A stretch of 64,000 nt of DNA, from the IMG/VR virus record IMGVR_UViG_3300005529_000002, positions 35,933 to 99,932 of that record; one strand, given 5' to 3'. Source of the DNA: a virus. Positions 7,499 to 14,671 of the stretch are shown in pieces (position 1 is the stretch's first letter; the number at the start of each line of letters is the position of its first letter). The notes under the pieces are model-generated. The model saw nothing but the letters and a program-made list of their open reading frames with translations, was not told the origin of the DNA and ran no database searches. Made by a program: the position numbers and the translations under genes.

Positions 7499-7890
7499 AG
7501 CCGCTCCCGGCGGTCGAGAGCTTCGCGGAACAGCGCGTTGAGGCCGTCCGCCGACCAGGCCGTGAACTCGCACCCGTCGCCGCCGCGTTCCCGGCCTTTC
7601 CACAGCACGCCGTCCGGGGACATCTCGGTGCGGATGTCCTCGAACCAGTCGCCCCACGCCAGCCTCAGCGCGGCCAGCGCGTCCAGGTCCGCCTCGCGGC
7701 GGGCCTCCTCGGCTTCGAGGACGCGGAGCTGGCGGCCGATCAGGTCCCGCTGCCCCTCCGGTGCCTCCGCCATCTCCCGCAGGACCATGACGCGCTCATC
7801 CGCGAGCTGGCCGGCGGTCATCGTCTTGTAGTCGGCCGCGAGGCCCGACAGGGCCTCTGCGACGCTGTGCAGCCGGGCCGGGGGCGTCAT
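7495..7890 (-). CDS. Hypothetical helical protein, 131 aa
   Basis: The ATG at 7890 overlaps the upstream stop (ATGA). A long coiled-coil region rich in Glu, Arg and Leu spans about residues 25-85, followed by a Trp-containing globular end (WGDWFEDIRTE, FTAWSADGLNALF). No family is recognised. It is the second gene of the operon read from 8090. Confidence 0.65.
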   Translation of the reverse strand: MTPPARLHSVAEALSGLAADYKTMTAGQLADERVMVLREMAEAPEGQRDLIGRQLRVLEAEEARREADLDALAALRLAWGDWFEDIRTEMSPDGVLWKGRERGGDGCEFTAWSADGLNALFREALDRRERL

Positions 7891-8090
7891 GATGCATCCC
7901 GCGGCGGCAGCCAGTCCAGCATCGCGTGCCTGCGTTCCGGCAGGCGCCCGCCGGGCCGGCCGACAGGTTCGCGGAGCGGCCCCGGCGGACTCTCTCCCAG
8001 CGCCTCCCGGACCCGGCGCAGAACCGCCAGGCCAGTTTCCCATCTGACTGCCTGCCCCCCGGCAGCATCTCCCCAGGCTGCCCCTGCCAT
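7887..8090 (-). CDS. First gene of a leftward operon, 67 aa hypothetical
   Basis: The ATG at 8090 has a GGGAG ribosome site seven bases upstream. The protein is Arg- and Gly-rich with no recognised domain. As the first gene of the operon it should be transcribed from the 8091-8209 region, which carries the repeats described at 8127-8167 and also serves the divergent GntR gene. Confidence 0.6.
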   Translation of the reverse strand: MAGAAWGDAAGGQAVRWETGLAVLRRVREALGESPPGPLREPVGRPGGRLPERRHAMLDWLPPRDAS

Positions 8091-8126
8091 CTGCGTCTCC
8101 CTTCTCAGCCAGCCGTGCCGGCGTGC

Positions 8127-8167
8127 TGTAGCCGTCTATAGCCTGCCCTGGCGATATGTAGCCTGCC
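8127..8167. promoter_or_regulatory. Helically phased TGTAGCC repeats, likely operator
   Basis: TGTAGCC (8127), TATAGCCTGCC (8137) and TGTAGCCTGCC (8157) start 10 and 20 bases apart, which puts them on the same face of the helix. They lie between the divergent leftward operon and the short GntR gene and are probably bound by the GntR protein or another local regulator. Confidence 0.6.
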
Positions 8168-8209
8168 CCGGGCGTCTGTGCTGGTCAGCGGCTCTCTATC
8201 GTCTAGGGC

Positions 8210-8455
8210 ATGACTGAGCGTGACGGCCCTCGCTACGATCCGCACGGCGCGCGGCTGGTCTATGCCCAGATCGCGGACGACATCGCGGGCAAGATCGCCC
8301 GCGGCGTCTACACCGAGCGGATCCCCTCCCTCGACGGCATCGTCCAGGAATACGGATGCGCCAGGATGACCGCCCGCCGCGCGGTGCGCGAGCTGCGGGA
8401 CCGGGGCCTGGTCGAGACCGTCCAGGGGAAAGGCTCGTTCGTCATCAGCCGTTAA
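8210..8455 (+). CDS. Short GntR-type winged-helix regulator, 81 aa
   Basis: The protein consists of only the GntR DNA-binding domain: QIADDIAGKIARGVYTERIPS, YGCARMTARRAVRELRDRGL and VETVQGKGSFV match its helices and wing. The usual effector domain is absent, as in many short GntR proteins of Streptomyces mobile elements. The ATG lacks a clear ribosome site and a TATCGT -10-like box lies about 12 bases upstream, so a leaderless or nearly leaderless mRNA is plausible. It faces the phased TGTAGCC repeats. Confidence 0.88.
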   Translation: MTERDGPRYDPHGARLVYAQIADDIAGKIARGVYTERIPSLDGIVQEYGCARMTARRAVRELRDRGLVETVQGKGSFVISR

Positions 8456-8608
8456 CACGATTCCCTCCCGCATCTGCTCGTGGTGATCCCGTCACGGAGA
8501 CAGTTCACATCATGAGATTCGCATGCGATAGTGATCGGCATGGAGTAGACGGGAGCACATCGGAGCACGGAATGCTCCGCCCCCTCTTGTGCTGCCGCTG
8601 GGACGCGA

Positions 8609-10048
8609 ATGGTGTGCGCGATGCCCGGGATAGACGGCGCTAGCCTGCGCGAATGGCGCAGGTCACGAGGCTGGGATGAGCCGAGGCTGGCGAGGGAGGT
8701 CCGCGAGGCTGCCCGCAGGCGCGGCGAGAGCTGCGCTGTCCAGCACGGCCTCGTCAAGATGATCAAGGCGTGGGAGCGGGGCGACCACCGCATCTCCGAG
8801 CGGTACGAGCTGCTGCTTCACGGGCTCGGGTACGGTAGCCCCCCGGAGGGCCCGGCCAGACGCGCCGTGCTCGCGGGAGGCGCGGGAGGCGCGATGCTGG
8901 CATTCGCTGACACGCTGCTGTTCGGCGGACCCGATGACAGCGGCGCGCGGGTGGCGCGTGCCGTCCGGCATCCGGCAGGGATCGACCAGGAATCGGTGGA
9001 CTCGCTCGCGGGCGTCCTGGCCGCCCAGCGGCGCACCGAGGACTCGATAGGTGCCAGGGCCGTCACTGCGCCCGTGCTCGCCCAGCTCGCCGCCATCGAG
9101 GATCTCGTCAAGGACGCGCGCGGCCCGATGCGCCGGCCGCTGATCGGGGTCGCCCAGCAGTGGGCCCAGTTCAGCGCCTACCTGAAACGGGACGCGGGCG
9201 ACCGGGCCGGGGACGCGGCCCTGCTGTCCCGTGCGCTGGAATGGGCAACCGAGGCGGGCGACGTGACGATGATCGCGACCGCGCTGACCCAGCGCGCCGC
9301 GTTCGCCCTGGAAAGCGGGGAGCTGGGGACGGCCATCGGGCTGGCGCAGGCAGCCCGGAGCGACCGGAGGGCGGCCAGCGGGCAGCGGGCCTACGCCTGG
9401 GCCACCGAAGCGCGCGCCCACGCCATGGCAGGCGACGCAGGCGCGGCGGAGCGGGCCATCGGGCAGTCGCTGGAATGCGCCGGAGACCTCACGCCGCCCG
9501 GCTCGCGCAAACCATGGCTGTACTGGATGAGCCCGGAATATTTCCAGTGCGCCAGCGGCATCGCCCTGGTGCCCCTGGCCAGCGACCCGCGTCACCGCCG
9601 CCGGGCCGTCGCCGCACTGGAGGAAGGGCACGGGGCCCTTCCGGCGGACTACCGCGCTTCGGCGTGGACGGCAGTGAACCTTGCTCACCTCGCTGCCGTG
9701 CACGTCCGCGGCGGGGACCTGGACGCGGCAGCGGACGCGGCGATGCGCGGGGCAGCGATAGCGCGCGCCACGGCATCAGCGCGGCTGGCAGTGATGCTGG
9801 AGTGCGTCAGGCGCAGGATGGAGGCGGCGGTACCGGGCCATCCCCTCGCGGACGAGCTGGGCCGTGCGCTGGAAGCCGTGCCCCTGTTACGATCCTGCTT
9901 ACGCACACCGCGTCAAGACGCCCCCGCCGGTCCGCGACTGGCGGGGGCGTCTGCTGCCTCAGCCGCCGGCGGCGGGCACCTTCAGGCCGGCGGTCATAGC
10001 CGCGAGGCCCCTGCCTGCCCGCCCCCGCCACATTCAGGTAACGGATAG
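8609..10048 (+). CDS. XRE-type regulator with TPR-like C-terminus, 479 aa
   Basis: The N-terminal about 70 residues resemble the actinobacterial XRE domain (LREWRRSRGWDEPRLAREV, IKAWERGDHRISERYELLL). A hydrophobic, Gly/Ala-rich linker (VLAGGAGGAMLAFADTLLF) is followed by about 300 residues of Ala-rich helical repeats like TPRs (MIATALTQRAAFALESGEL, AYAWATEARAHAMAGDAGAA). Such proteins regulate differentiation or secondary metabolism in hosts. The last about 50 residues are Pro/Ala-rich and include DNA for a 12-bp inverted repeat (9917-9951). ATG 8609 and ATG 8621 are both possible starts. Confidence 0.75.
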   Translation: MVCAMPGIDGASLREWRRSRGWDEPRLAREVREAARRRGESCAVQHGLVKMIKAWERGDHRISERYELLLHGLGYGSPPEGPARRAVLAGGAGGAMLAFADTLLFGGPDDSGARVARAVRHPAGIDQESVDSLAGVLAAQRRTEDSIGARAVTAPVLAQLAAIEDLVKDARGPMRRPLIGVAQQWAQFSAYLKRDAGDRAGDAALLSRALEWATEAGDVTMIATALTQRAAFALESGELGTAIGLAQAARSDRRAASGQRAYAWATEARAHAMAGDAGAAERAIGQSLECAGDLTPPGSRKPWLYWMSPEYFQCASGIALVPLASDPRHRRRAVAALEEGHGALPADYRASAWTAVNLAHLAAVHVRGGDLDAAADAAMRGAAIARATASARLAVMLECVRRRMEAAVPGHPLADELGRALEAVPLLRSCLRTPRQDAPAGPRLAGASAASAAGGGHLQAGGHSREAPACPPPPHSGNG

Positions 10049-10128
10049 TGCGCGCCGGTATCACCGCCGCGTCCCGCCGCGTCTGGTTATGCGTATCCGC
10101 GCATAACTACGCCAGAGGGAGAACGGGA

Positions 10129-10485
10129 ATGCCGACGTGGAAGGTACCGGCCGTGATCGCCGTATGCGCGGGACTGGCCGGGTGCGCCAGCCTCGCCGGC
10201 TCCAGCACGCCCGCGAGCCAGGTGAGCGCCAGCGCGAGCGCCCCGCCGTGCACCACGGCGGCCTGCGTGATCACCGAGATACAGGACACCCTGGTGGGCA
10301 CGGCAGCAAAGGACGGGGCGGCGTTCACCAAGTTCACCTGCTCTCCCTCCTCGCTCAAGGTTTCAGCCGGCCCCACCTACACGGTGAAGTGCACGGCCTA
10401 CTACTCGGACGGCATGACCGCGAGAGGCACCGGGAACTGGCTGCTGAAGACCGGCGACGTGACGTTCGTCCCGTCGGGCGCCTAG
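10129..10485 (+). CDS. Secreted lipoprotein, 118 aa
   Basis: The ATG at 10129 follows a GGGAGAACGGG ribosome site. A signal peptide ends in a lipobox, LAGC, near residue 20, followed by a Ser/Ala-rich spacer. The mature domain has four cysteines and beta-strand-like segments (YTVKCTAYYSDGMTARGTGNW). It would be anchored on the outer face of the membrane. It may act in superinfection exclusion or host-surface change, but that is inference. Confidence 0.75.
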   Translation: MPTWKVPAVIAVCAGLAGCASLAGSSTPASQVSASASAPPCTTAACVITEIQDTLVGTAAKDGAAFTKFTCSPSSLKVSAGPTYTVKCTAYYSDGMTARGTGNWLLKTGDVTFVPSGA

Positions 10486-10525
10486 CCGGCCCGGCACAGC
10501 CCGCCGTCCGGTATATGTACCTTCC

Positions 10526-10834
10526 GTGACCCGGCGTGCAATCGTCCTGCTGATCGCGGTGCTCGGCATCTGGCACCTGGCCTCCTCGCCGCGCCGCCCG
10601 CCGGAGCCTCCCGCCGCCGGGGTCACCGCAGAGGAGGACCCGCCGGCCGGGGCGGGCATCCTCAGGCTGGCTGCCGTGCCGGCCTGCTACATCGCGCTCC
10701 TCGCCGCAGCAGTCGCCGGCTGGAAACTGCTGCGCATCCCTGATCACGGGTCAGAGACACTCTGGTTCTGCGCCGGTTTCCTGGCACTGTCCGGGTACGC
10801 GACGGTGAAGGTCACGTCCTGGAGTGCCGGGTGA
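10526..10834 (+). CDS. Small membrane protein, 102 aa
   Basis: The GTG start at 10526 has no clear ribosome site; TATATG lies about 12 bases upstream, so a leaderless transcript is possible. Three hydrophobic segments are visible (AIVLLIAVLGIW, YIALLAAAVAGW, FCAGFLALSGYATV). There is no recognised family. It follows the lipoprotein gene by 41 bases and may be coexpressed with it. Confidence 0.6.
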   Translation: MTRRAIVLLIAVLGIWHLASSPRRPPEPPAAGVTAEEDPPAGAGILRLAAVPACYIALLAAAVAGWKLLRIPDHGSETLWFCAGFLALSGYATVKVTSWSAG

Positions 10835-10908
10835 GCCCCGGTTATGCGCTCCTGCCGCTCTCGCGCTCGCCGTCACCTGCGGGAGGTCCCAGGACCCGGG
10901 GGGTTCCG

Positions 10909-10923
10909 GAGTCCCGGGGACTC
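10909..10923. terminator. GC-rich palindrome between convergent genes
   Basis: GAGTCCC and GGGACTC are separated by one base and overlap the stop of the leftward gene at 10922. The convergent position fits a shared terminator, but there is no T-run, so it is only a weak candidate. Confidence 0.3.
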
Positions 10924-11176
10924 AGGGGCGCGGGGGTTCGGCTTGGCCTGCTACGACTTCGGCGAGGTAGTTCGGCGTGTACCGATCGGGCCGCGTCCAT
11001 CCGCTGACCTCGACGCCGAAGTCCTCGGCCATGGTGCCGGCTGCTGCCTTCTGCGCGCCGGCCACGTCGTCTGCGGCGACGGCCGGGTAGGAGCACACCA
11101 GGTCGGTCCCGGCGCGGAGGACCCACGCCTCAGCGTCCGCCGGGTCCTCCCAGCAGAGCCAGTATTCGGTGATCAT
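10922..11176 (-). CDS. Hypothetical protein, 84 aa
   Basis: The ATG at 11176 has an AGGAGA ribosome site. It is a compact soluble protein (MITEYWLCWEDPADAEAW, VSGWTRPDRYTPNYLAEV) of unknown function. The upstream frame ends in a four-base overlap with this start, showing that it once followed another gene that is now only a remnant. Confidence 0.7.
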   Translation of the reverse strand: MITEYWLCWEDPADAEAWVLRAGTDLVCSYPAVAADDVAGAQKAAAGTMAEDFGVEVSGWTRPDRYTPNYLAEVVAGQAEPPRP

Positions 11177-11256
11177 GACTTATCTCCTGTGCTCTGCACG
11201 GTCTGGATCCGGTCCGCCTGCTCGCGGTAGGCGGCGAGCGCCTCGTCGAGTAGTAA
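11173..11256 (-). pseudogene. 3' remnant of a lost gene
   Basis: Reading leftward from 11256, an open frame of 27 codons ends LAAYREQADRIQTVQ and then STGDKS, with a TGA overlapping the next gene's ATG in the style of this operon. There is no start codon, and a TAG precedes it at 11257-11259. It looks like the end of a truncated coding gene, with the break at about 11257. Confidence 0.5.
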
Positions 11257-11497
11257 CTACCGCAAGTCTCAGCCGCGAAGTAAGGCCACTGTCACCCCGG
11301 AGTAAGTGAGCTGTAGCCGAAATGGGCCAATCATCGCGGAACCGTGAATCCGTCACGCCAGCCCCGAGCCCCGCCAGCCACGCACCCCATCCGCGTCCCC
11401 AGCCTGCCGCCATGCCTGCCCAGGCCAGGACTGCCCCGGCCGGGACGCAGGCGGCCCCGCCGATGATGACCGCATTCAGGTGGAAGGTGATGCTCAC
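11180..11497 (-). pseudogene. Membrane-protein ORF fused out of frame to the remnant
   Basis: From the GTG at 11497 the first about 50 codons encode a believable membrane protein (NAVIIGGAACVPAGAVLAW, then a Gly/Trp-rich helix). Beyond about 11300 the frame is Arg-rich and reads the neighbouring remnant in another frame. A deletion that joined two genes would explain this. No ribosome site is seen at the start. Confidence 0.35.
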
Positions 11498-11507
11498 GAC
11501 GGGGAGC

Positions 11508-11783
11508 CTAGTTCGAGATCCTGCACCGGGGGCAGGAATCCCCGCCCGGCGTGGCGGTCCACCCTGGCGGGAGCTGCGGCTCGCCGAAGTCCACCTCGGC
11601 CGCGTCCCCGCAGCCGTCGCAGCGGACAGCCGCCGCCGTGACCGCGCCGGGCTCGATCTCCGGCAGGCTCGCCTTGAGCTGGCGGAAGCGTTCTGCGGTG
11701 TCTGCTTCCCCGTCCGCTATCTCAGTGGTCAGGGTCGCGTCGCCGGTCGCCTTGTCGATCGTGAGACGCTGGATCTCCCTCAC
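11508..11783 (-). CDS. Zinc-ribbon hypothetical protein, 91 aa
   Basis: The start is the GTG that overlaps the upstream stop (GTGA). The N-terminal half is helical (VREIQRLTIDKATGD, AERFRQLKASLPEI). The C-terminal half carries CDGC and CPRC, a four-cysteine zinc ribbon. No function can be assigned; similar small zinc proteins are scattered through this window. Confidence 0.7.
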   Translation of the reverse strand: MREIQRLTIDKATGDATLTTEIADGEADTAERFRQLKASLPEIEPGAVTAAAVRCDGCGDAAEVDFGEPQLPPGWTATPGGDSCPRCRISN

Positions 11784-12202
11784 GGTTTCGAGCCCGGCTC
11801 TCCGCACAGCCGGGAGTCGTGAGCGCGCATCTGGACCCACTCCCACGTCTTGAGCGCTTCCTGCCGTAGCGTCTGCCCTGTGTCGTGGTTGTGATGGCCT
11901 TCGAGGCAGGCTACCGAGCCGAGCACGTTCCGCATCAGGCATTCCTTGTGGGCGTGCCGGATCGAGGACCCTTCGAGGGTGTGGCACGGCGTCGCCTGCC
12001 CGCTGTCGCCTGCCGCCTCGTCGAACAGCTCGTCGCAAAGCAGGCAGGACTCACCGGACGGGAACGGCTTGCGCATCTCCTCGATCAGCCGGCCGGCCTC
12101 GTCGTAGCAGACGTAAGACCACCAGGGTTTGCCGAACCATCCCCAGTTGGCGCGGCGGACCTCAATCGGCATGTCGTCAACTGGCGTCTTAGGCTCACTC
12201 AT
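11780..12202 (-). CDS. Cys/His-rich hypothetical protein, 140 aa
   Basis: The ATG at 12202 overlaps the previous stop (ATGA). Aromatic-rich N-terminal residues (ANWGWFGKPWWSYVCYDE) are followed by CLLCDELFDEA and a run of Cys/His (HAHKECLMRNVLG, CLEGHHNH). These probably bind a metal. The pattern recalls HNH-like or treble-clef folds, but no catalytic signature is complete. Confidence 0.7.
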   Translation of the reverse strand: MSEPKTPVDDMPIEVRRANWGWFGKPWWSYVCYDEAGRLIEEMRKPFPSGESCLLCDELFDEAAGDSGQATPCHTLEGSSIRHAHKECLMRNVLGSVACLEGHHNHDTGQTLRQEALKTWEWVQMRAHDSRLCGEPGSKP

Positions 12203-12372
12203 GCCGGCCATTCTCCGCGTCCCTCCGCCCATCGCCGGAAATTCTCCTCGATCGTGCCTTCCGCCGGGTCCCTCATCGACGCGAGCGCCCTGACGGCCTT
12301 CTCCGGTGTGGGGTCATCCTCGGACCAGCCGGGACGGGGGTCCCACCCGCCGTGCTCGATCACGTACCTCAT
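12199..12372 (-). CDS. Small hypothetical protein, 57 aa
   Basis: This short gene was read directly between two ATGA overlaps (12369-12372 and 12199-12202). It encodes a Trp- and Glu-rich protein beginning MRYVIEHGGWDPRPGW and ending FRRWAEGRREWPA. The exact fit at both ends is the main support. Confidence 0.65.
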   Translation of the reverse strand: MRYVIEHGGWDPRPGWSEDDPTPEKAVRALASMRDPAEGTIEENFRRWAEGRGEWPA

Positions 12373-12916
12373 GATGCGCCCCCGTTCTCGCGGGTCATCC
12401 TGCGTACCGCCTCGATGGCGTCATGCGCGCGCTGCACCGGTTCCTCCAGTTCAGCAGCCAGTTCCTCGGCGGTGAGCGTACTGCTCGCCGCCTCGTCCAT
12501 CAGGTCCCCGAACGGCATCCTGGTCCGGATGGCCTCCGGCCGAAGCCACGTGCCGCGTGCCGCCGCGGTGAGCCTGGCGATCTCAGCCTCGTCGGCGACA
12601 CCGTAGAGCGCGAGCATGGCCTGGACGTCGGTCACGCTGACCGTGTTCGTCCCGTTCTCGACCCGGACGAACTTCGACGACGACCAGTCCAGGCCTGCGG
12701 CTGCCTGCTTCTGGGTCAGCCCGGGACACGCCGGAAACCCGGCCGCCCGTTCTCCTCCCGCTCGATCCGCCGCCCCATCTCGACGAGCTGGTCCTCGCAG
12801 AACGCCCGTGCCGCCTGTACCTCCACGGCCTCGCGGAGCCGGGCGAGTTCGGCGAGGATGCCGGCGAGCTGCCCGGCCAGATTGTCCTCGGGCGGGCGCG
12901 TACGATCGCTTACCAC
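12369..12916 (-). pseudogene. XRE-family HTH gene split by a frameshift
   Basis: From the GTG at 12916 a coiled-coil N-terminus (AGILAELARLREAVEVQ, LVEMGRRIEREENGR) runs to a TGA at 12716-12718. In the adjoining frame, without a usable start, the sequence continues GLTQKQAAAGLDWSSSKF, VRVENGTNTVSVTDVQ and AMLALYGVADEAEIARL. That is the HTH core and following helix of actinobacterial XRE (DUF5753-type) regulators. Joined near 12720-12760 they give one plausible protein of about 180 aa. A frameshift mutation or sequencing error is likelier than recoding, as no slippery site is evident. Confidence 0.6.
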
Positions 12917-12996
12917 GGTTCCGGGCCTCTCTCTGCGGGGTCGGGTTCCCAGGCCGGCCGGGGTGTTCTCAGCACCTCGGCCGGCTGCTTTTCACG

Positions 12997-13116
12997 TCAG
13001 GTCCAGCGCTCCTCGCGCGCCATCTGCTCGGCTTCGGGATCAAGCTGGCCGGGGGACTCAGCGGTCACGCCCATGGCGATCAGCGCCTCGCGGAGTTCTG
13101 CGAGCGTCATCGTCAC
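12997..13116 (-). CDS. Microprotein, 39 aa
   Basis: It is a short helical, acidic protein (LAELREALIAMGVTAES) starting at a GTG that overlaps the DUF6011-type gene's stop. There is no known function. It resembles the small partner proteins that accompany regulators in these elements. Confidence 0.55.
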   Translation of the reverse strand: MTMTLAELREALIAMGVTAESPGQLDPEAEQMAREERWT

Positions 13117-13481
13117 GCCGCCTTCCGCACCGCGTTGAGCACTCGCACGGCAGCCACGTGGTAGCACGGCCGCTCGTGCATCCCGGCGGGGCATGTGCAC
13201 ATGGCGCTGTGCACCAGGTAAGTCACGTCCCCGCTGCTGCTGCTCGCCCTGTAGACGCCGGGCCGGGAGGTGGGCACGAGGCCGCCGTCCGCGATCAGTT
13301 CCGCAGCCTTGCCGCGCTGAGCCAGGGTGAAGCCGGCGAACGCGGTCTCGATGGCGGCCTTGCGGATCCGCGCCAGGCAGCGCGGGCCGTAGCCTGCGGC
13401 TACCGAGGCCGGGGCGGTCAGCTTGCGCCCGCAGCCGGGCCGGAGGCACCTGGCGGTGCGGCATTCTGCGGTATTGCTCAT
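13113..13481 (-). CDS. DUF6011-like protein with SWIM-type zinc motif, 122 aa
   Basis: The ATG at 13481 is chosen over an upstream frame lacking support. The N-terminal zinc ribbon CLRPGCGRKLTAPAS and GYGPRCLARIRK matches the DUF6011 pattern. The C-terminal CTCPAGMHERPCYHVAAV has the CxC...CxH spacing of a SWIM zinc finger, used for DNA or protein binding. It is divergent from a ribbon-helix-helix gene across CACTGTAG repeats, so the two are probably co-regulated. Confidence 0.75.
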   Translation of the reverse strand: MSNTAECRTARCLRPGCGRKLTAPASVAAGYGPRCLARIRKAAIETAFAGFTLAQRGKAAELIADGGLVPTSRPGVYRASSSSGDVTYLVHSAMCTCPAGMHERPCYHVAAVRVLNAVRKAA

Positions 13482-13486
13482 GAGTC

Positions 13487-13513
13487 CACTGTAGGGCACA
13501 CTGTAGCCACAGT
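13487..13513. promoter_or_regulatory. CACTGTAG repeats, likely operator
   Basis: CACTGTAG occurs at 13487-13494 and 13499-13506, 12 bases apart. A partly inverted copy (CCACAGT) follows at 13507-13513. They fill the short region between the divergent DUF6011-like and ribbon-helix-helix genes. Ribbon-helix-helix proteins commonly bind such closely spaced repeats and autoregulate. Confidence 0.6.
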
Positions 13514-13536
13514 CAATCCACATGAGAGGATATGCC

Positions 13537-13767
13537 GTGAGCGACAGAAAGGCTTACGCCGTGCCCCAAGAAGGAACCCCGATCCGGCGCATCCGCATGG
13601 ATGACGACCTGTGGGAACGACTAGAGCAGGCAGCCAAGGCAGCCGACCCGGACTCGAACCGGACGGCCCTGCTGCGGAAGTTCGCGCGCTGGTACGTCGG
13701 CGACATCGACGACATGCCGCAGCGCCCAGCCGCCCCGAAGATCCGCGACGGCAAGACACGGGCATGA
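13537..13767 (+). CDS. Ribbon-helix-helix DNA-binding protein, 76 aa
   Basis: The GTG at 13537 follows AGAGGA by seven bases and is preferred to an ATG at 13522. The strand-helix-helix is visible: PIRRIRMDDDLWERLEQAA, then DSNRTALLRKFARWYVG. This is a CopG/Arc-like fold that binds DNA as a dimer. It lies just downstream of the CACTGTAG repeats and upstream of the toxin-antitoxin pair. Confidence 0.8.
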   Translation: MSDRKAYAVPQEGTPIRRIRMDDDLWERLEQAAKAADPDSNRTALLRKFARWYVGDIDDMPQRPAAPKIRDGKTRA

Positions 13768-13795
13768 CCCCGCTGGCCGGAGTTACGATGCCCTC

Positions 13796-14044
13796 ATGAC
13801 CGCCCAGCCCGAAGACGCCCACGAGATCATCCACCTAGGCGGCGAAGCAGCGGTGATCGTCCCGCTTGAGGAATACCGCACCCTGAAAGCACTCCGGGAC
13901 AACGCCACCCCGGACGCGATCGAGCTGGCCGAGATGGACGCCGCCATCGCAGAGCACCAGGCATGGGAGGCGGCCGGGGCACCTGGCGGCTACCTCACCC
14001 ACGAGGAAGTCATGGCCGAACTGCTGACTGAGCCTCAGCCGTGA
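13796..14044 (+). CDS. Phd/YefM-type antitoxin, 82 aa
   Basis: The N-terminal part (AHEIIHLGGEAAVIVPLEEYRTL) matches the Phd/YefM dimerisation and DNA-binding domain. The acidic C-terminal tail (EVMAELLTEPQP) would wrap the toxin. The gene overlaps the toxin start by four bases (GTGA). A TACGAT -10-like box lies about six bases upstream of the ATG, so the pair may have a leaderless autoregulated promoter. Confidence 0.8.
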   Translation: MTAQPEDAHEIIHLGGEAAVIVPLEEYRTLKALRDNATPDAIELAEMDAAIAEHQAWEAAGAPGGYLTHEEVMAELLTEPQP

Positions 14045-14271
14045 GAGTCCTGTGGCTCACCCGGGCAAAAGAGCAGGCCCGCGAGCACATGCACGACCAG
14101 GCCGCGCTCCGCGAGCTGAACGCCGCCGTCACCGCTTTAACACAGGACCCGGAACCGCCTGAGGCTTTCGTTCGCGGCGAGTACCGCAGGCTCCGCGCCG
14201 GAGACTGGCGCATCCTGTACGAGTTCCGGGGCGACCTGATTATCGTCGTCAGGGTAGACCGCGCCAGCTAA
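14041..14271 (+). CDS. RelE/YoeB-type toxin, 76 aa
   Basis: It starts with GTG overlapping the antitoxin stop. The end GEYRRLRAGDWRILYEFRGD and LIIVVRVDRAS is the RelE-superfamily core with its basic/aromatic residues, typical of ribosome-dependent mRNA interferases. The length is usual (about 80 aa). Together with the antitoxin it could stabilise the element or act in defence. A terminator follows at 14300. Confidence 0.82.
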   Translation: MRVLWLTRAKEQAREHMHDQAALRELNAAVTALTQDPEPPEAFVRGEYRRLRAGDWRILYEFRGDLIIVVRVDRAS

Positions 14272-14299
14272 GCGGCCGGGCGGTCGGTTCCCGACTTCC

Positions 14300-14345
14300 G
14301 GACATCCCGGGACACGACTGGTCCTGACCCGGGGGTGTCCGTTTT
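14300..14345 (+). terminator. Intrinsic terminator after the toxin-antitoxin operon
   Basis: GGACA-t-CCCGGG pairs with CCCGGG-gg-TGTCC around a 16-base loop and is followed by GTTTT. It lies 28 bases after the toxin stop and before a convergent gene. Confidence 0.75.
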
Positions 14346-14383
14346 GCCCGTTGGTCGGTTTCCGGCCTGCAATCGGTCCGCAG

Positions 14384-14581
14384 CTATTCGGGCCTGGGGT
14401 TCTCAGGCTCGCCGGGGCGGCGCGGAGGTTCGTTCGACTCTCCGGCCATCCACAGCAGCCATTGGGTGAATCGCTCCTCCATGGTGGAACCATCCCGGTG
14501 AACCGCTTCTTTGGCGCGCATGTAGAGGTCCCGGTCGGGCCGTAGCGGCGGCCGGAAAGTGCGCCTGTGTCGGTCTGCCAT
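14384..14581 (-). CDS. Ribbon-helix-helix-like small protein, 65 aa
   Basis: The sequence RPDRDLYMRAKEAVHRDGS followed by TMEERFTQWLLWMAGE resembles small ribbon-helix-helix proteins of Streptomyces plasmids. These often act as copy-number or partition regulators. ATG 14581 gives the compact form, with an alternative ATG at 14596. It is divergent from the WhiB operon, and the twin hairpins lie between them. Confidence 0.6.
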   Translation of the reverse strand: MADRHRRTFRPPLRPDRDLYMRAKEAVHRDGSTMEERFTQWLLWMAGESNEPPRRPGEPENPRPE

Positions 14582-14671
14582 GTTGCCGACAATCATCGCA
14601 TGATCCGCTTGCATGATGGCCCCGGCTGCCGTACCGTGAATGTGGGCATCCCACACGGAAGCCGCGACCGT

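Noticed and set aside
9917-9951. 12-bp perfect inverted repeat (GACGCCCCCGCC) read as a terminator
   Set aside because: It lies inside the open frame of the XRE/TPR gene about 100 bases before its stop and has no T-run. It may instead show that the last 40 codons are not native, but that cannot be decided here.
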